The translations under genes were made by a program, and so were the position numbers. A stretch of 34,565 nucleotides of DNA, taken from contig JAEKKH010000194.1 in NCBI GenBank assembly GCA_019510465.1, positions 1 to 34,565 on the forward strand. The letters run 5' to 3'. Source of the DNA: Burkholderiales bacterium. Its GTDB lineage: Bacteria; Pseudomonadota; Gammaproteobacteria; Burkholderiales; Burkholderiaceae_C. Every line of letters starts with the position of its first letter. Positions within the stretch are counted from its first letter, which is position 1. Shown piece by piece: positions 15,885 through 24,165 of this stretch. The notes beneath the pieces are model-generated. The model made no database searches, was not told the origin of the DNA, and saw only the letters and a list, made by a program, of their open reading frames with translations.

Positions 15885-16814
15885 TCAGCGCCGGCGCCCC
15901 GCGTCCAGCCACGGTGCGAGCGACACGCGCCACACGTTCTGGTTGCCGTTGTCCCACGCGGCGCTGCGCGCGAGGTCGGCCTCGGCCTGGGCCGACGAGC
16001 GCGGCCAATGCGCCGGCGTCTGGCGGTCGCTCGTGAAGTACAGCGTGCGGCCGTCGGGCGCCAGCCGCGACTCGTTGCTGTCGCTGCCCGGCAGGTTGAC
16101 CGGCTCGCCCAGGTCGATCGCCGGCCCCCATCCCGCGCCGTCGCGCCACGCGATGTAGACGCGCTCGTGTTCGTCGGTGTCCGGGTGCTTCGCGCTGAAG
16201 ACGATGAAGGATTCGTCGGGCGCCACGGCCGGATCGACCTGCTGCATGGCCGGATCGCCCAGCGCCTGCAGCACCGGCTCGGCCCATGCGCCGTCGCGCC
16301 GCTGCGCGCGCCACAGCTTGAACGGCCCCTTGCCCGCGACGCGATCCATGAACCAGACGCTGCCGTCGGCGGCGACGCTGGGGCCCCAGATGCTCGGTCC
16401 GCGATTGACGGCGGCCGGCAGGTGCACCGGCTCGCCCCAGGCGGCGCCATGCCGCTCGACGCGCCACAGGTTGCCCGCCGGATGCTTCGCATCGCCCTCG
16501 GCCAGCGGCCGGTTCGACACGAACACGAGCGCGGAGCCGTCCGGCGCGAGCGTGGGTTGGGCGTCCATCCAGCGGCCCGAGAACGGCGCGATGCGCGGCG
16601 TCGACCAGCCGGCGGGCGAGCGCTCCGCGACCAGGATGGCGCCGTCGCGCGCGAACACCAGCGCCGCGCCATCGGGCGTGACGCTGGCGTCGGCGTCGTT
16701 CGACGGCCCCGAGATCACGCCCGGCGCGACGATCTCGGGCAAGGGCGACGCGGCCATGGCGGCCGCGCTGCACGCGGACAGGACGACGACGGCGACGAAC
16801 GACAGGGGCTGCAT
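15885..16814 (-). CDS. Exported TolB-like (PD40) beta-propeller protein
   Basis: 309 aa. ATG 16814 has GAGGAG upstream and starts a signal peptide (MQPLSFVAVVVLSACSAAAM, cut near AMA-AS). The mature part is built from repeated PD40-type units: DADASVTPDGAALVFARD, QPTLAPDGSALVFVSNR, DPAVAPDESFIVFSAKH and ESRLAPDGRTLYFTSDR. These are the blades of WD40-like propellers found in TolB and in periplasmic or outer-surface proteins. No catalytic domain is seen. It lies between two SMP-30-type propeller genes and is read in the same direction as the second, about 100 bp downstream of it, so they may form one unit. Likely a periplasmic binding or scaffold protein. Confidence 0.8.
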   Translation of the reverse strand: MQPLSFVAVVVLSACSAAAMAASPLPEIVAPGVISGPSNDADASVTPDGAALVFARDGAILVAERSPAGWSTPRIAPFSGRWMDAQPTLAPDGSALVFVSNRPLAEGDAKHPAGNLWRVERHGAAWGEPVHLPAAVNRGPSIWGPSVAADGSVWFMDRVAGKGPFKLWRAQRRDGAWAEPVLQALGDPAMQQVDPAVAPDESFIVFSAKHPDTDEHERVYIAWRDGAGWGPAIDLGEPVNLPGSDSNESRLAPDGRTLYFTSDRQTPAHWPRSSAQAEADLARSAAWDNGNQNVWRVSLAPWLDAGRRR

Positions 16815-16917
16815 GCGGTTCTCCTCGCGAAGCGCCCATCCTCCCCGAACGCACGGCGACGGCGCAGCGCCAAAGCGACGAAGCACGGTTTGCGCGGGAC
16901 GAACGACGGCGCGGCGT

Positions 16918-17934
16918 TCAGAAGTCGGCCGGCAACGGCACCGACTGCAGGTCGAACGGGACGCCGGCAGGTATCGGCGCGTCGCCCGGCTTGCGATGCG
17001 TCAGCAGGCCGTACTTGGACTCGATGAACCAGACGCGCCCACCGCTGACGACGCCCGACGACGGATCGTTGAGTCCTGCCACCAGCGTGCGCAGCGCGAG
17101 CCGCCCGCCCTCGACGCGCGCCAGCGTGATGCGCCCGCCGTACGGCCCGCTGCCGAACGCGTTGCTCTCGAACAGCAGCAGGCGGCCGTCGGGCAGCGCG
17201 CGCAGCGCATCGACGTTGTCCAGCCTGCGCGGGGCGACGAGGCGCGACACGCGGCCGGCGCGTCCGGCCTCCGCGCGTTCGATGCGCAGCAGCGCCGTCG
17301 ACGCATCGACCAGGCTGACGACCACGTCGCCGGACGGCGTCACCGCGATGCCGTTCAGGCCGACGTAGGCGCCGTGGCTGTCGCTGAACACCGGCGCGCC
17401 GGCCAGCAGCGGGTCCTCCTTCCACACGGCGAGCGAATCGCCGCCGGCGGCCAGCCGCAGCACGCGTGGGTGGCGCGAGTCGGTGACATAGAGGTTGCCC
17501 TGCGCGTCCTGCGCGAGGTCGTTGCAGTAGCCGTCGTCGGGCAGCGGGAAGCGGCCGCGCGGCGCGCCGGTGGCGAGGTCGAAGCGCAGGAGCGCACTCG
17601 GCGTGGCCGGCACGACGGTGAAGCCGATGTCGCCGGAACACACCCACAAGGCGCCGCGGGCCGCATCCGCCAGCACGCCCTGCGCGTTGGCCAGGCCCTG
17701 CGAACCGGGCGGCACCAGCACCTCCGGCGCGCCGCCGCCGGGTCGCACGTGCGCGACCGCGCCCTGGCGCCAGCTGCCGACCAGGAAGCTGCCGTCCGCC
17801 GTGACGGCCAGGCTCTCGGGATACCAGTCGGCCGGTAGCGGCAGCACGGCGGCCGGTTGCGCCAGGGCGGCGGCGCAGGCCATGGCCAGCGCGAACGCGG
17901 CGACCCATCTGGACAGGGGGGACAGCGGCGACAT
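16918..17934 (-). CDS. Exported SMP-30/NHL-like beta-propeller protein
   Basis: 338 aa. ATG 17934 is preceded by AAGGAG with 8-nt spacing. The signal peptide is clear (MSPLSPLSRW, hydrophobic core, cut after ALAQP or nearby). Blade-like repeats follow: YPESLAVTADGSFLVGSW, DGYCNDLAQDAQGNLYVTDS, GLNGIAVTPSGDVVVSLVD and DNVDALRALPDGRLLLFES. The DGYCNDLA block carries the Asn-Asp typical of SMP-30 family metal sites. It is divergent from a LysR regulator, the classic arrangement for a LysR target, and is probably co-transcribed with the PD40 gene downstream. Expected in the periplasm; enzymatic role (for example a lactonase) is possible but unproven. Confidence 0.8.
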   Translation of the reverse strand: MSPLSPLSRWVAAFALAMACAAALAQPAAVLPLPADWYPESLAVTADGSFLVGSWRQGAVAHVRPGGGAPEVLVPPGSQGLANAQGVLADAARGALWVCSGDIGFTVVPATPSALLRFDLATGAPRGRFPLPDDGYCNDLAQDAQGNLYVTDSRHPRVLRLAAGGDSLAVWKEDPLLAGAPVFSDSHGAYVGLNGIAVTPSGDVVVSLVDASTALLRIERAEAGRAGRVSRLVAPRRLDNVDALRALPDGRLLLFESNAFGSGPYGGRITLARVEGGRLALRTLVAGLNDPSSGVVSGGRVWFIESKYGLLTHRKPGDAPIPAGVPFDLQSVPLPADF

Positions 17935-18031
17935 CTCGAATACTCCTTGAATGCGGACGGCCCATTCTTCGAACAAAGTCCCGCTCGATAAAGCCGGCGA
18001 GAATTCGGTCTGTCGAAAGCGGGAGTTTGGA
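17935..18031. promoter_or_regulatory. Divergent promoter between propeller gene and lysR
   Basis: A 97-bp region less G+C-rich than its surroundings. It contains a palindromic TTCGAA (17968-17973) and a dyad TTCG-N6-CGAA (18004-18017). Short dyads of this kind are plausible LysR-family sites, but I cannot single out one operator. Ribosome sites for both genes (AAGGAG minus, GGGAG plus) lie at its edges. Confidence 0.45.
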
Positions 18032-18913
18032 ATGGATCGCCTCACCAGCATGGCCGTGTTCGTCCGCGTCGCCGAGAAAGGCAGCTTCGCGGCGGCAGCG
18101 GCGGAATTCGGCTTGTCCGCCACGATGGTGGCCAACCACGTGCGCGCCCTGGAGGACGGGCTCGGCGCGCGCCTGCTCGATCGCACCACGCGGCGCCACG
18201 CGCTCACCGAGATCGGCGCGGCCTACCTCGAGCGCTGCCGCGACGTGCTGGCCAGCGTGCAGGCGGCGGACCAGGTGGCCGATGCCCTGCGCGCGATCCC
18301 CCAGGGCACGCTGCGCGTCTCGGCGCCGGTCTCCTGGGGCACTCACCGACTGGTGCCCGTGCTGGGCGAGTACCTGGCGCGGCATCCCCGCGTGCGCGTC
18401 GAGCTGAGCCTGAACGACCGCGTCGTCGACCTGGCCGAGGAAGGCTTCGACTGCGCGTTCCGCTCGGGCGAGCTGGCCGACACCCGCCTGGTCGCGCGCC
18501 CCCTGCGCCGGGCCGGCATGCGGGTGGCCGCCAGTCCTGCCTACCTCGCACGCCACGGCACGCCGCGCACGCCGCAGGAACTCGCCGGCCATGCGCTGCT
18601 GGGCTTCGCGCCCTGGGGCGCCGATCCCGTGCTGCGCTTCGAGCGTGCGCACGAACGCGCCCGCGTGCCCGTGCGCGGGCCGCTCGTGATCAACAACGGC
18701 CAGGCGCTGCTGGCGGCCGCGCTCGCGGGCATCGGCGTGGCGGTGCAGGCCGACGCGCTGCTCGACCCCGCGATCGAGCGTGGCGAGCTCGTGCCGTTGC
18801 TGGCGGACTGGAGCCTGCCGTCCCGCGCGCTGCACGTGCTGCGCCTGCCCGAGGCGCGCCCCAGCGCGAAGCTGCGCAGCTTCGTGGACTTCGTCGTCGA
18901 GCGCCTGGGCTAG
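18032..18913 (+). CDS. LysR family transcriptional regulator
   Basis: 293 aa, the normal length. The N-terminal winged helix is clear: MDRLTSMAVFVRVAEKGSF, then the recognition part LSATMVANHVRALEDGLGARLLDRTTRRHALTEIG (read in two parts, residues 30-64). The effector domain starts near residue 90 (GTLRVSAPVSWGTHRLVP) and ends with RSFVDFVVERL. It belongs with the large LysR group whose members usually control a neighbouring divergent gene. ATG 18032 has GGGAG at 6 nt. The likely target is the exported propeller pair on the minus strand, with an unknown co-inducer. Confidence 0.94.
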   Translation: MDRLTSMAVFVRVAEKGSFAAAAAEFGLSATMVANHVRALEDGLGARLLDRTTRRHALTEIGAAYLERCRDVLASVQAADQVADALRAIPQGTLRVSAPVSWGTHRLVPVLGEYLARHPRVRVELSLNDRVVDLAEEGFDCAFRSGELADTRLVARPLRRAGMRVAASPAYLARHGTPRTPQELAGHALLGFAPWGADPVLRFERAHERARVPVRGPLVINNGQALLAAALAGIGVAVQADALLDPAIERGELVPLLADWSLPSRALHVLRLPEARPSAKLRSFVDFVVERLG

Positions 18914-19064
18914 GCGCGGCACTACACTGCGTCACCGCCCCGTTGCGCCGCGCGTCCGGCCGCGTCCGGTTCGCCACGATCAAGCAACAAACCGGCACGG
19001 TCGCGCAGGCACACTGCGCCGCGCGACGCCGACGGGCCGCACAACGACATTCACGGAGTAGACG

Positions 19065-20396
19065 ATGCGCTTGAAGACCTGGGCCGCCCTCGCGGCGACC
19101 TCCCTGACCCTGTCCCTGCTGGGCGGCTGCGGCAACGACGACGCCAACAGCGGCCTGGTGCGCGTCGTCAATGCGACCACCGACTACAGCTCGATCGACC
19201 TGTACACGCAGGACAGCGACGGCAACGACAGCGTCGTCGTCAGCGGGACCGCCGCCGGCACCGTCAGCGGCTACACCGGCATCAAGCGCGGCGCCAAGAC
19301 CTTCGAGATCAAGAGCGGGGCATCCGCCGGCAACGCGTCGTCGGCCACGGGCACCGTCACCACCGGCGACCATTTCACCCTGGTCAGCTACATCACGGGC
19401 AACACGCTGGACACGGTGTTCGTGAGCGAGGAAGAGAAGAGCCCCGGCTCCGGCAACGCCAAGCTGCGCGTGCTCAACGGCGCCGCGACGGAGGCGGGCA
19501 ACGTCGACGTCTACCTGTCCCAGCACGGGTGCAGCGCCTTGTCCACCACGGACACGGCCTTCCTCTCCGCGGTCGCGGCGCCCAGCGCCGGCGCGGCGTT
19601 CGCGACGGCCTACAGCCAGGTCACGGCAGCGGCCGCCGGCACGACCTGGAACCTGTGCGTCACCGCCAACGGCGACAAGAGCAACGTGCTCCTCGACATT
19701 CCCAAGTTCACGCTGAAGGACCAGGAGATCGCCACGCTGATCCTGACGCGCACCGCGGGCGGCGTGCTGCTGAACGCGGCGGTGCTGGACCAGCAGGGCG
19801 CGCTGACGCCGTTCGCGAACTCGATCGCGCGCGTGCGCGTCGTCGCCGACGCCGCCTCGTCGGGCACCGTGTCCGCGACCGTCAACGGCGTCTCCCTGTC
19901 GGGCGATGCCGTGTCGCCGTCCATCAACAACTATGTCGCCGTGCCGTCGGGCGCGGTGACCGGCACGTTCCAGATCAACGACACGTCGATCAACGGCGCA
20001 TCGCTGGGGACGCTCGCCGCAGGCTCGGACTACACGCTGTTCATCGGCGGCACGATCTCGGCGCCCACCATCACCCTGATCCAGGACAACAACACGCCGT
20101 CGACCAGCACGTCGCTGCCGGTCGAGGCCCGGGTGCTCAATGGCGTCAACGGCGTCAACGGCACGGTGACGGCCAATGCCGGTGGCAAGCAGGTCGGAAG
20201 CAACGTCGCCTTCGGCGCCGCGTCGGCCTACACCGCCATCACGGCCTTCACCGGCACCGCCACGCTCAACGTGTCGATCGGCGGCGTGGCCCAGCCGGCC
20301 CAGGCCAACCAGACCTTCACGAGCGGCGGCGTCTACACGATCCTCGTCTACGGCGACGCCACGGCGCCGCAGATCGTGATCAACCAGGACAACTGA
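19065..20396 (+). CDS. DUF4397-type lipoprotein
   Basis: 443 aa. A lipoprotein signal peptide with lipobox L-G-G-C (Cys22) follows MRLKTWAALAATSLTLSL; after Cys come GNDD residues, so outer-membrane sorting is possible. The mature part is rich in Thr, Ser, Gly and Asn. It has Ig-like repeats starting with R-V-(V/L)-N-(A/G), for example LVRVVNATTDYSSIDLYTQ, KLRVLNGAATEAGNVDVYL and EARVLNGVNGVNG, a pattern seen in DUF4397 proteins. GGAG lies 7 nt before ATG 19065. The 151 bp upstream show no convincing promoter. Probably a cell-surface protein; function unknown. Confidence 0.8.
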   Translation: MRLKTWAALAATSLTLSLLGGCGNDDANSGLVRVVNATTDYSSIDLYTQDSDGNDSVVVSGTAAGTVSGYTGIKRGAKTFEIKSGASAGNASSATGTVTTGDHFTLVSYITGNTLDTVFVSEEEKSPGSGNAKLRVLNGAATEAGNVDVYLSQHGCSALSTTDTAFLSAVAAPSAGAAFATAYSQVTAAAAGTTWNLCVTANGDKSNVLLDIPKFTLKDQEIATLILTRTAGGVLLNAAVLDQQGALTPFANSIARVRVVADAASSGTVSATVNGVSLSGDAVSPSINNYVAVPSGAVTGTFQINDTSINGASLGTLAAGSDYTLFIGGTISAPTITLIQDNNTPSTSTSLPVEARVLNGVNGVNGTVTANAGGKQVGSNVAFGAASAYTAITAFTGTATLNVSIGGVAQPAQANQTFTSGGVYTILVYGDATAPQIVINQDN

Positions 20397-20426
20397 CCCG
20401 TCCCTTCGCCAGCGCAGGAGCCCGCC

Positions 20427-21158
20427 ATGCCCGACGCCCACATCCGACTCGAGCCGGCCGACGCGGCCGGCGTCGCCACGCTGCGCATCGCCAACCCCGG
20501 CAAGATGAACGCGCTGACCCTGTCGATGTGGCGCGAGCTGCGCGCCGTGTTCGACGCGCTGCGCGACGACCCGTCGCCGCCGCGCGTGATCGTGGTGCGC
20601 GGCGCGGACCGCGAGTTCGTCGCGGGCGCGGACATCGAGGAGTTCCCGCAGTTCCGCTTCGAGCCCGAGTCGCTCGCGGCCTACCACGAGGACATCGTCG
20701 GCCCGGCGCTGCGCGCCATGCTCGACTGCGACGTGCCGCTCGTCGCGCACATCGAGGGCGCGTGCATCGGCGGCGGGCTGGAGATCGCGGCCTGCTGCGA
20801 CCTGCGGCTGTGCGAGCCCTCGAGCCGCTTCGGCGTGCCGATCGCGCGCCTGGGCCTTCCGATGGCGCCGGCCGAAGTCGAGATCGTCTCGCACATCGTC
20901 GGCCAGACGCTGCTGCGCGAGCTGCTGATCGAATCGCGCCTGATGGGCGCCGTCGAGGCGCACGAGCGCGGCGTCGTCACCCGCGTCATCGACGCCGAGC
21001 AGCTCGAGGCCGAGGTGCGCCGCGTCGCGCTGCACATCGCCGGCCTGTCGCCGCAGGCCATGCGCCTGAACAAGCGCGTCCTGCGCGCCTTCGCGCGACC
21101 CACCTTCAGCGAGCCCGAGGATCGGGCCACGCACTACGCCTGCGCCGAGAAGGACTGA
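20427..21158 (+). CDS. Enoyl-CoA hydratase/isomerase (crotonase) family protein
   Basis: 243 aa, slightly short for the family. Crotonase fold with the two oxyanion-hole segments: FVAGADIEEF near residue 70 and GACIGGGLEIAACCDLRL near residue 110. In rat enoyl-CoA hydratase the catalytic glutamates are Glu144 and Glu164. Here the first seems replaced (GVPIARLGLP has no Glu there), while a Glu is kept in the second block (LLRELLIES). Hydratase activity may therefore be altered, and isomerase or another CoA-thioester reaction is possible. AGGAG lies upstream of ATG 20427, 30 bp after the lipoprotein gene. Downstream come the 79-bp repeats and a CoA ligase. Confidence 0.87.
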   Translation: MPDAHIRLEPADAAGVATLRIANPGKMNALTLSMWRELRAVFDALRDDPSPPRVIVVRGADREFVAGADIEEFPQFRFEPESLAAYHEDIVGPALRAMLDCDVPLVAHIEGACIGGGLEIAACCDLRLCEPSSRFGVPIARLGLPMAPAEVEIVSHIVGQTLLRELLIESRLMGAVEAHERGVVTRVIDAEQLEAEVRRVALHIAGLSPQAMRLNKRVLRAFARPTFSEPEDRATHYACAEKD

Positions 21159-21181
21159 GGGCCCCACGCTCGTTGGAGTGT

Positions 21182-21418
21182 GGAGCCCCCACGCTCGCTG
21201 GCGCTCGCTGCCCCCCGAGGGGGCCGTCCGCGACGCGCCCGGCAAAGCCGGCTCGGGTACGGAGCCCCCACGCTCGCTGGCGCTCGCTGCCCCCCGAGGG
21301 GGCCGTCCGCGACGCGCCCGGCGAAGCCGGCTCGGGTGCGGAGCCCCCACGCTCGCTGGCGCTCGCTGCCCCCCGAGGGGGCCGTCCGCGACGCGCCCGG
21401 CAAAGCCGGTTCGCGCGC
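21182..21418. repeat. Three tandem 79-bp repeats with two hairpins each
   Basis: Units start at 21182, 21261 and 21340 with a period of 79 bp and only a few differences; a degenerate fragment precedes them (about 21160-21181). Each contains CCCCC-CGA-GGGGG and CCGGC-AAA-GCCGG hairpins and the words ACGCTCGCTGGCGCTCGCTG. They fill most of the 389-bp gap 21159-21547. The rest of the gap holds a TTTGCGC/GCGCAAA dyad (21492-21510), perhaps near a promoter for the following gene. Short ORFs across the repeats look like chance. Elements of this style are common between genes in Comamonadaceae as far as I recall. Confidence 0.9.
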
Positions 21419-21547
21419 TCCCTTGAACCCTACGGGCGCCGAACGAGCGGCAGCGCCGGGACGGTCCGAGGGCCCTGGGGTGCGAGGCCGCTTTGCGCGC
21501 AGGGCGCAAAATCGCCCTTCCGTGAACTGCGACCCGACCTGTTGACC

Positions 21548-23121
21548 ATGGCCAACGCCAACCTCTATGCCCGTCTGCGCCCGCACTTTCCCGCGCGGCT
21601 GGACGACGTCGCCATCGAGACCGCCGACGCGCCCGCCCGCCCGCCGGGCACGACGGCCATGCGTTCACGCCGCTGCACTACACGTGGCGCGACCTCGAGC
21701 GCGGCAGCGCGCGCATCGCCAACCTGCTTGTCGACCTCGCGCTGCCCGCGGGCGCGCGGGTGCTCGCGCACGTGGACAAGTCGGTCGAGGCGATGATGCT
21801 GTACCTGGCCACGCTGCGCGCGGGGCTGGTGTTCGTGCCGCTGAACACGGCCTACCAGGCCAGCGAGATCGAGTATTTCGTCGAGAACGCGTCGCCCGCC
21901 GTGGTGGTGTGCGCGCCGCGAAACTTCCCCTGGATCAGCCGCATCGCCTTCGCGCGCGGCACGCGCATGGTGCTCACGCTGGGCGACGACCGCTCCGGCA
22001 GCCTGCTGGAACGCGCGGCGCAGATGGGCGACGAATTCGAGACCGTGCCGCGCGCGGCCGGCGACGTCGCCGCCATCCTCTACACCAGCGGCACCACCGG
22101 CCGCAGCAAGGGTGCCCAGCTCACGCACGACAACCTGTTCGCCAACGCCGACACGCTGCACCGGTTCTGGCACTGGAAGGAGGGCGAGCAGCGCGACGTG
22201 CTGGTCCACGCGCTGCCGATCTTCCACATCCACGGCCTGTTCGTGGCGCTGCACGGCATGCTGCGCGCCGGCGCCAGGCTCATCTGGTTCCACAAGTTCG
22301 ACCCGCTGGGCGTGATCGCGCGCCTGCCCGACGCCACGATGTTCATGGGCGTGCCCACGCTGTACGTGCGCATGCTGGCGCAGCCCGCGCTCACGCCCGA
22401 GGTCTGCAGGGGCATGCGCCTGTTCATCAGCGGCTCCGCGCCGCTGCTGGCCGACACCTTCGACGCCTGGCGCGAACGCACGGGCCACGTCATCCTCGAA
22501 CGCTACGGCATGAGCGAGACGGTGATGATCACGTCCAACCCCTACCGGCCGGAGAGCGCGCGGCAGGCGGGCACGGTCGGCGTCGCGCTGCCCGGCGTGG
22601 GCGTGCGGGTGCAGGACGACCAGGGCCGCGACTGCCCCGCCGGCGAGATCGGCGCCATCCAGGTCAAGGGCCCCAGCGTGTTCGCGGGCTACTGGCAGAT
22701 GCCCGAGAAGACCCGCGAGGAGTTCACCGCCGACGGCTGGTTCCGCACCGGCGACGTCGGCCGGCTCGACGCCCACGGCGTGCTGACGCTGATCGGCCGC
22801 AGCAAGGATCTCGTCATCAGCGGCGGCTTCAACGTCTACCCGGCGGAGATCGAGGGCGTCATCAACGACATGGCCGGCGTGGCCGAGTCGGCCGTCGTGG
22901 GCGTGCCGCATCCCGACTTCGGCGAGGCTGTCGTCGCCGTGGTGGTGCCGCGCCCCGGCGCGGCGCTGGTGCCGGCGCAGATCGTCGCGGCGCTGAAGTC
23001 GTCCATCGCCAACTTCAAGGTGCCCAAGCACGTGCGGGTGGTCGAGGCCCTGCCCCGCAACACGATGGGCAAGGTGCAGAAGAAGCTCCTGCGCGAGGAG
23101 CTGGCGGCGCTGTTCGCATGA
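21548..23121 (+). pseudogene. matB: Malonyl-CoA synthetase-like acyl-CoA ligase with N-terminal frameshift
   Basis: ANL-superfamily ligase making an acyl-CoA, probably malonyl-CoA, from acid, ATP and CoA. ATG 21548 starts MANANLYARLRPHFPARL, a typical MatB-like N-terminus, but this frame diverges after about residue 35. The expected continuation (HAFTPLHYTWRDLERGS, then ARIANLL) is in another frame, which then runs intact to 23121. Inserting one base near 21625-21655, in a CCCGCCCGCCCGCC tract, would restore about 524 aa. The rest is well preserved: P-loop ILYTSGTTGRSKG, ERYGMSETVM, GWFRTGDVGR, GRSKDLVISGGFNVYP and the C-terminal lysine in PRNTMGKVQKK. A GTG at 21760 could start a shortened protein lacking about 70 residues. 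This may be a recent mutation or a sequencing error; the good state of the remainder favours either over long decay. The stop overlaps the next gene (ATGA). Confidence 0.8.
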
Positions 23122-23339
23122 CGTCGCCAGCATCGCCCGAGGGCTGGCGCGCGACCACCTGCCCGCGCTGCGGCGGCGCGTTCGCCTGCGGCGTCGACGC
23201 GGATCGCGCGACGCCGTGCTTCTGCGTGTCGTACCCGCTGGGCGCCGAGCGCCTGGCGCAATTGCGGGCGAAGTGGTCGGACTGCCTGTGCGCCGCCTGC
23301 CTGGCCACGCTCGCGGCCGACCCGGAGCGGCCGGCATGA
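23118..23339 (+). CDS. Small cysteine-rich CWC-like protein
   Basis: 73 aa with seven cysteines: CPRCGGAFACG near residue 15, CFC near residue 34 and CLCAAC near residue 57. This pattern matches the cysteine-rich CWC protein family (CPxCG ... CWC), here with CFC in place of CWC, and suggests a small zinc-binding protein. It starts on the stop codon of the CoA ligase (ATGA), so it is probably translated with it. Its own stop overlaps the start of a 20-codon bridging ORF. Function of the family is unknown to me. Confidence 0.75.
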   Translation: MTSPASPEGWRATTCPRCGGAFACGVDADRATPCFCVSYPLGAERLAQLRAKWSDCLCAACLATLAADPERPA

Positions 23340-23398
23340 GTCCGCACGGCCGCCCGAAGGGCGAATCGACCGCGGCGCGCGATGTGGAGGCCTGCTGA
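23336..23398 (+). promoter_or_regulatory. Bridging mini-ORF between the Cys-rich gene and the HAD gene
   Basis: A 20-codon ORF beginning MSPHGRPKGESTAARD. Its ATG overlaps the upstream TGA (ATGA) and its TGA shares one base with the downstream ATG (TGATG). TGGAGG ends 7 nt before that ATG. The DNA CACGGCCGCCCGAAGGGCG and the peptide resemble the units at 9981-10244 and 29373-29438. Likely role: to hand ribosomes from one gene to the next. Confidence 0.65.
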
Positions 23399-24099
23399 TG
23401 TCCAGCGACCTGCGCCGCGTCACCGCCCTGACGCTGGATCTCGACGACACCCTGTGGCCCGTGCGTCCCACGCTCGCCGCCGCGGAACAGGTGCTCGCCC
23501 GCTGGCTGCGCGAGCACGCGCCAGCCACCGCGGGCGGCATGCCGCCCGCGGCGATGCTGGCGCTGCGCGCCGAGGTCGCCGCGGAGCATCCGCACTGGGG
23601 CCACGACCTCAGCGCGATCCGGCTGGAGACGATCCGCCGCGCGCTGCGCCGCCACGGCGACGACCCGGCGCTCGCGGAGCTCGCGTTCGAGGCCTTCTTC
23701 GAAGCCCGTCACGCGGTCACGCTGTACGACGACGTGCTGCCCGGCCTCGAACGACTGGCGTCGCGCTACCGGCTCGTCGCCGTGAGCAACGGCAACGCCG
23801 AACTGCACCGCGTGGGACTGGCCCGCTTCTTTGCCGGCTCGGTGTCGGCGCGGCTGCATGGCGTGGCCAAGCCGGATCCGTCGATCTTCCGCGCGGCCTG
23901 CGCGGTGGCCGGCGCGACGCCGGCGCAGGTGCTGCACCTGGGCGACGACCTGGATGCCGACGTCGCCGGTGCCCTGGCCGCGGGCCTGCACGCGGGCTGG
24001 ATCTGCCGGCCCGACGGCGCCCATGCGAGCGCCGATCCGCTGGCCGGGGCGCACCGCTTCGCCGATCTCGTCGCGGTGGCGCTGGCGCTGGGCGCCTAG
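23398..24099 (+). CDS. HAD superfamily hydrolase
   Basis: 233 aa. All four HAD motifs are visible: motif I LDLDDTLWP (nucleophile Asp and acid Asp), motif II AVSNGN, motif III lysine in GVAKPDPSIF, and motif IV HLGDDLDADVAGA. The cap between motifs I and II is helical and of C1 type, as in phosphoglycolate-phosphatase-like and YigB-like enzymes. Likely a small-molecule phosphatase in the cytoplasm; the substrate cannot be named. It follows the Cys-rich gene through a bridging mini-ORF and ends just before the gspC terminator, with which it converges. Confidence 0.9.
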   Translation: MSSDLRRVTALTLDLDDTLWPVRPTLAAAEQVLARWLREHAPATAGGMPPAAMLALRAEVAAEHPHWGHDLSAIRLETIRRALRRHGDDPALAELAFEAFFEARHAVTLYDDVLPGLERLASRYRLVAVSNGNAELHRVGLARFFAGSVSARLHGVAKPDPSIFRAACAVAGATPAQVLHLGDDLDADVAGALAAGLHAGWICRPDGAHASADPLAGAHRFADLVAVALALGA

Positions 24100-24119
24100 C
24101 GCCGCCGTCGCGGCCGACG

Positions 24120-24144
24120 AAAAAGCCGGCGGGTCGCGCCGGCT
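24120..24144 (-). terminator. Rho-independent terminator of gspC
   Basis: Read on the minus strand: a perfect 7-bp stem GCCGGCG/CGCCGGC with a 5-nt loop, followed by a run of six T. It lies about 20 bp after the gspC stop and 20 bp after the convergent HAD gene. On the plus strand no T-run follows, so termination of the HAD gene here would be weak. Confidence 0.85.
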
Positions 24145-24165
24145 TCGTTCGTGGGCTGCGCCGCC

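Noticed and set aside
21178-21426. Small ORFs across the 79-bp repeats
   Set aside because: Their peptides only restate the repeat and no ribosome site is present.
21760-23121. Taking GTG 21760 as the true start of a complete CoA ligase
   Set aside because: The typical N-terminus of the family is encoded just upstream in another frame, so a frameshift explains the sequence better.
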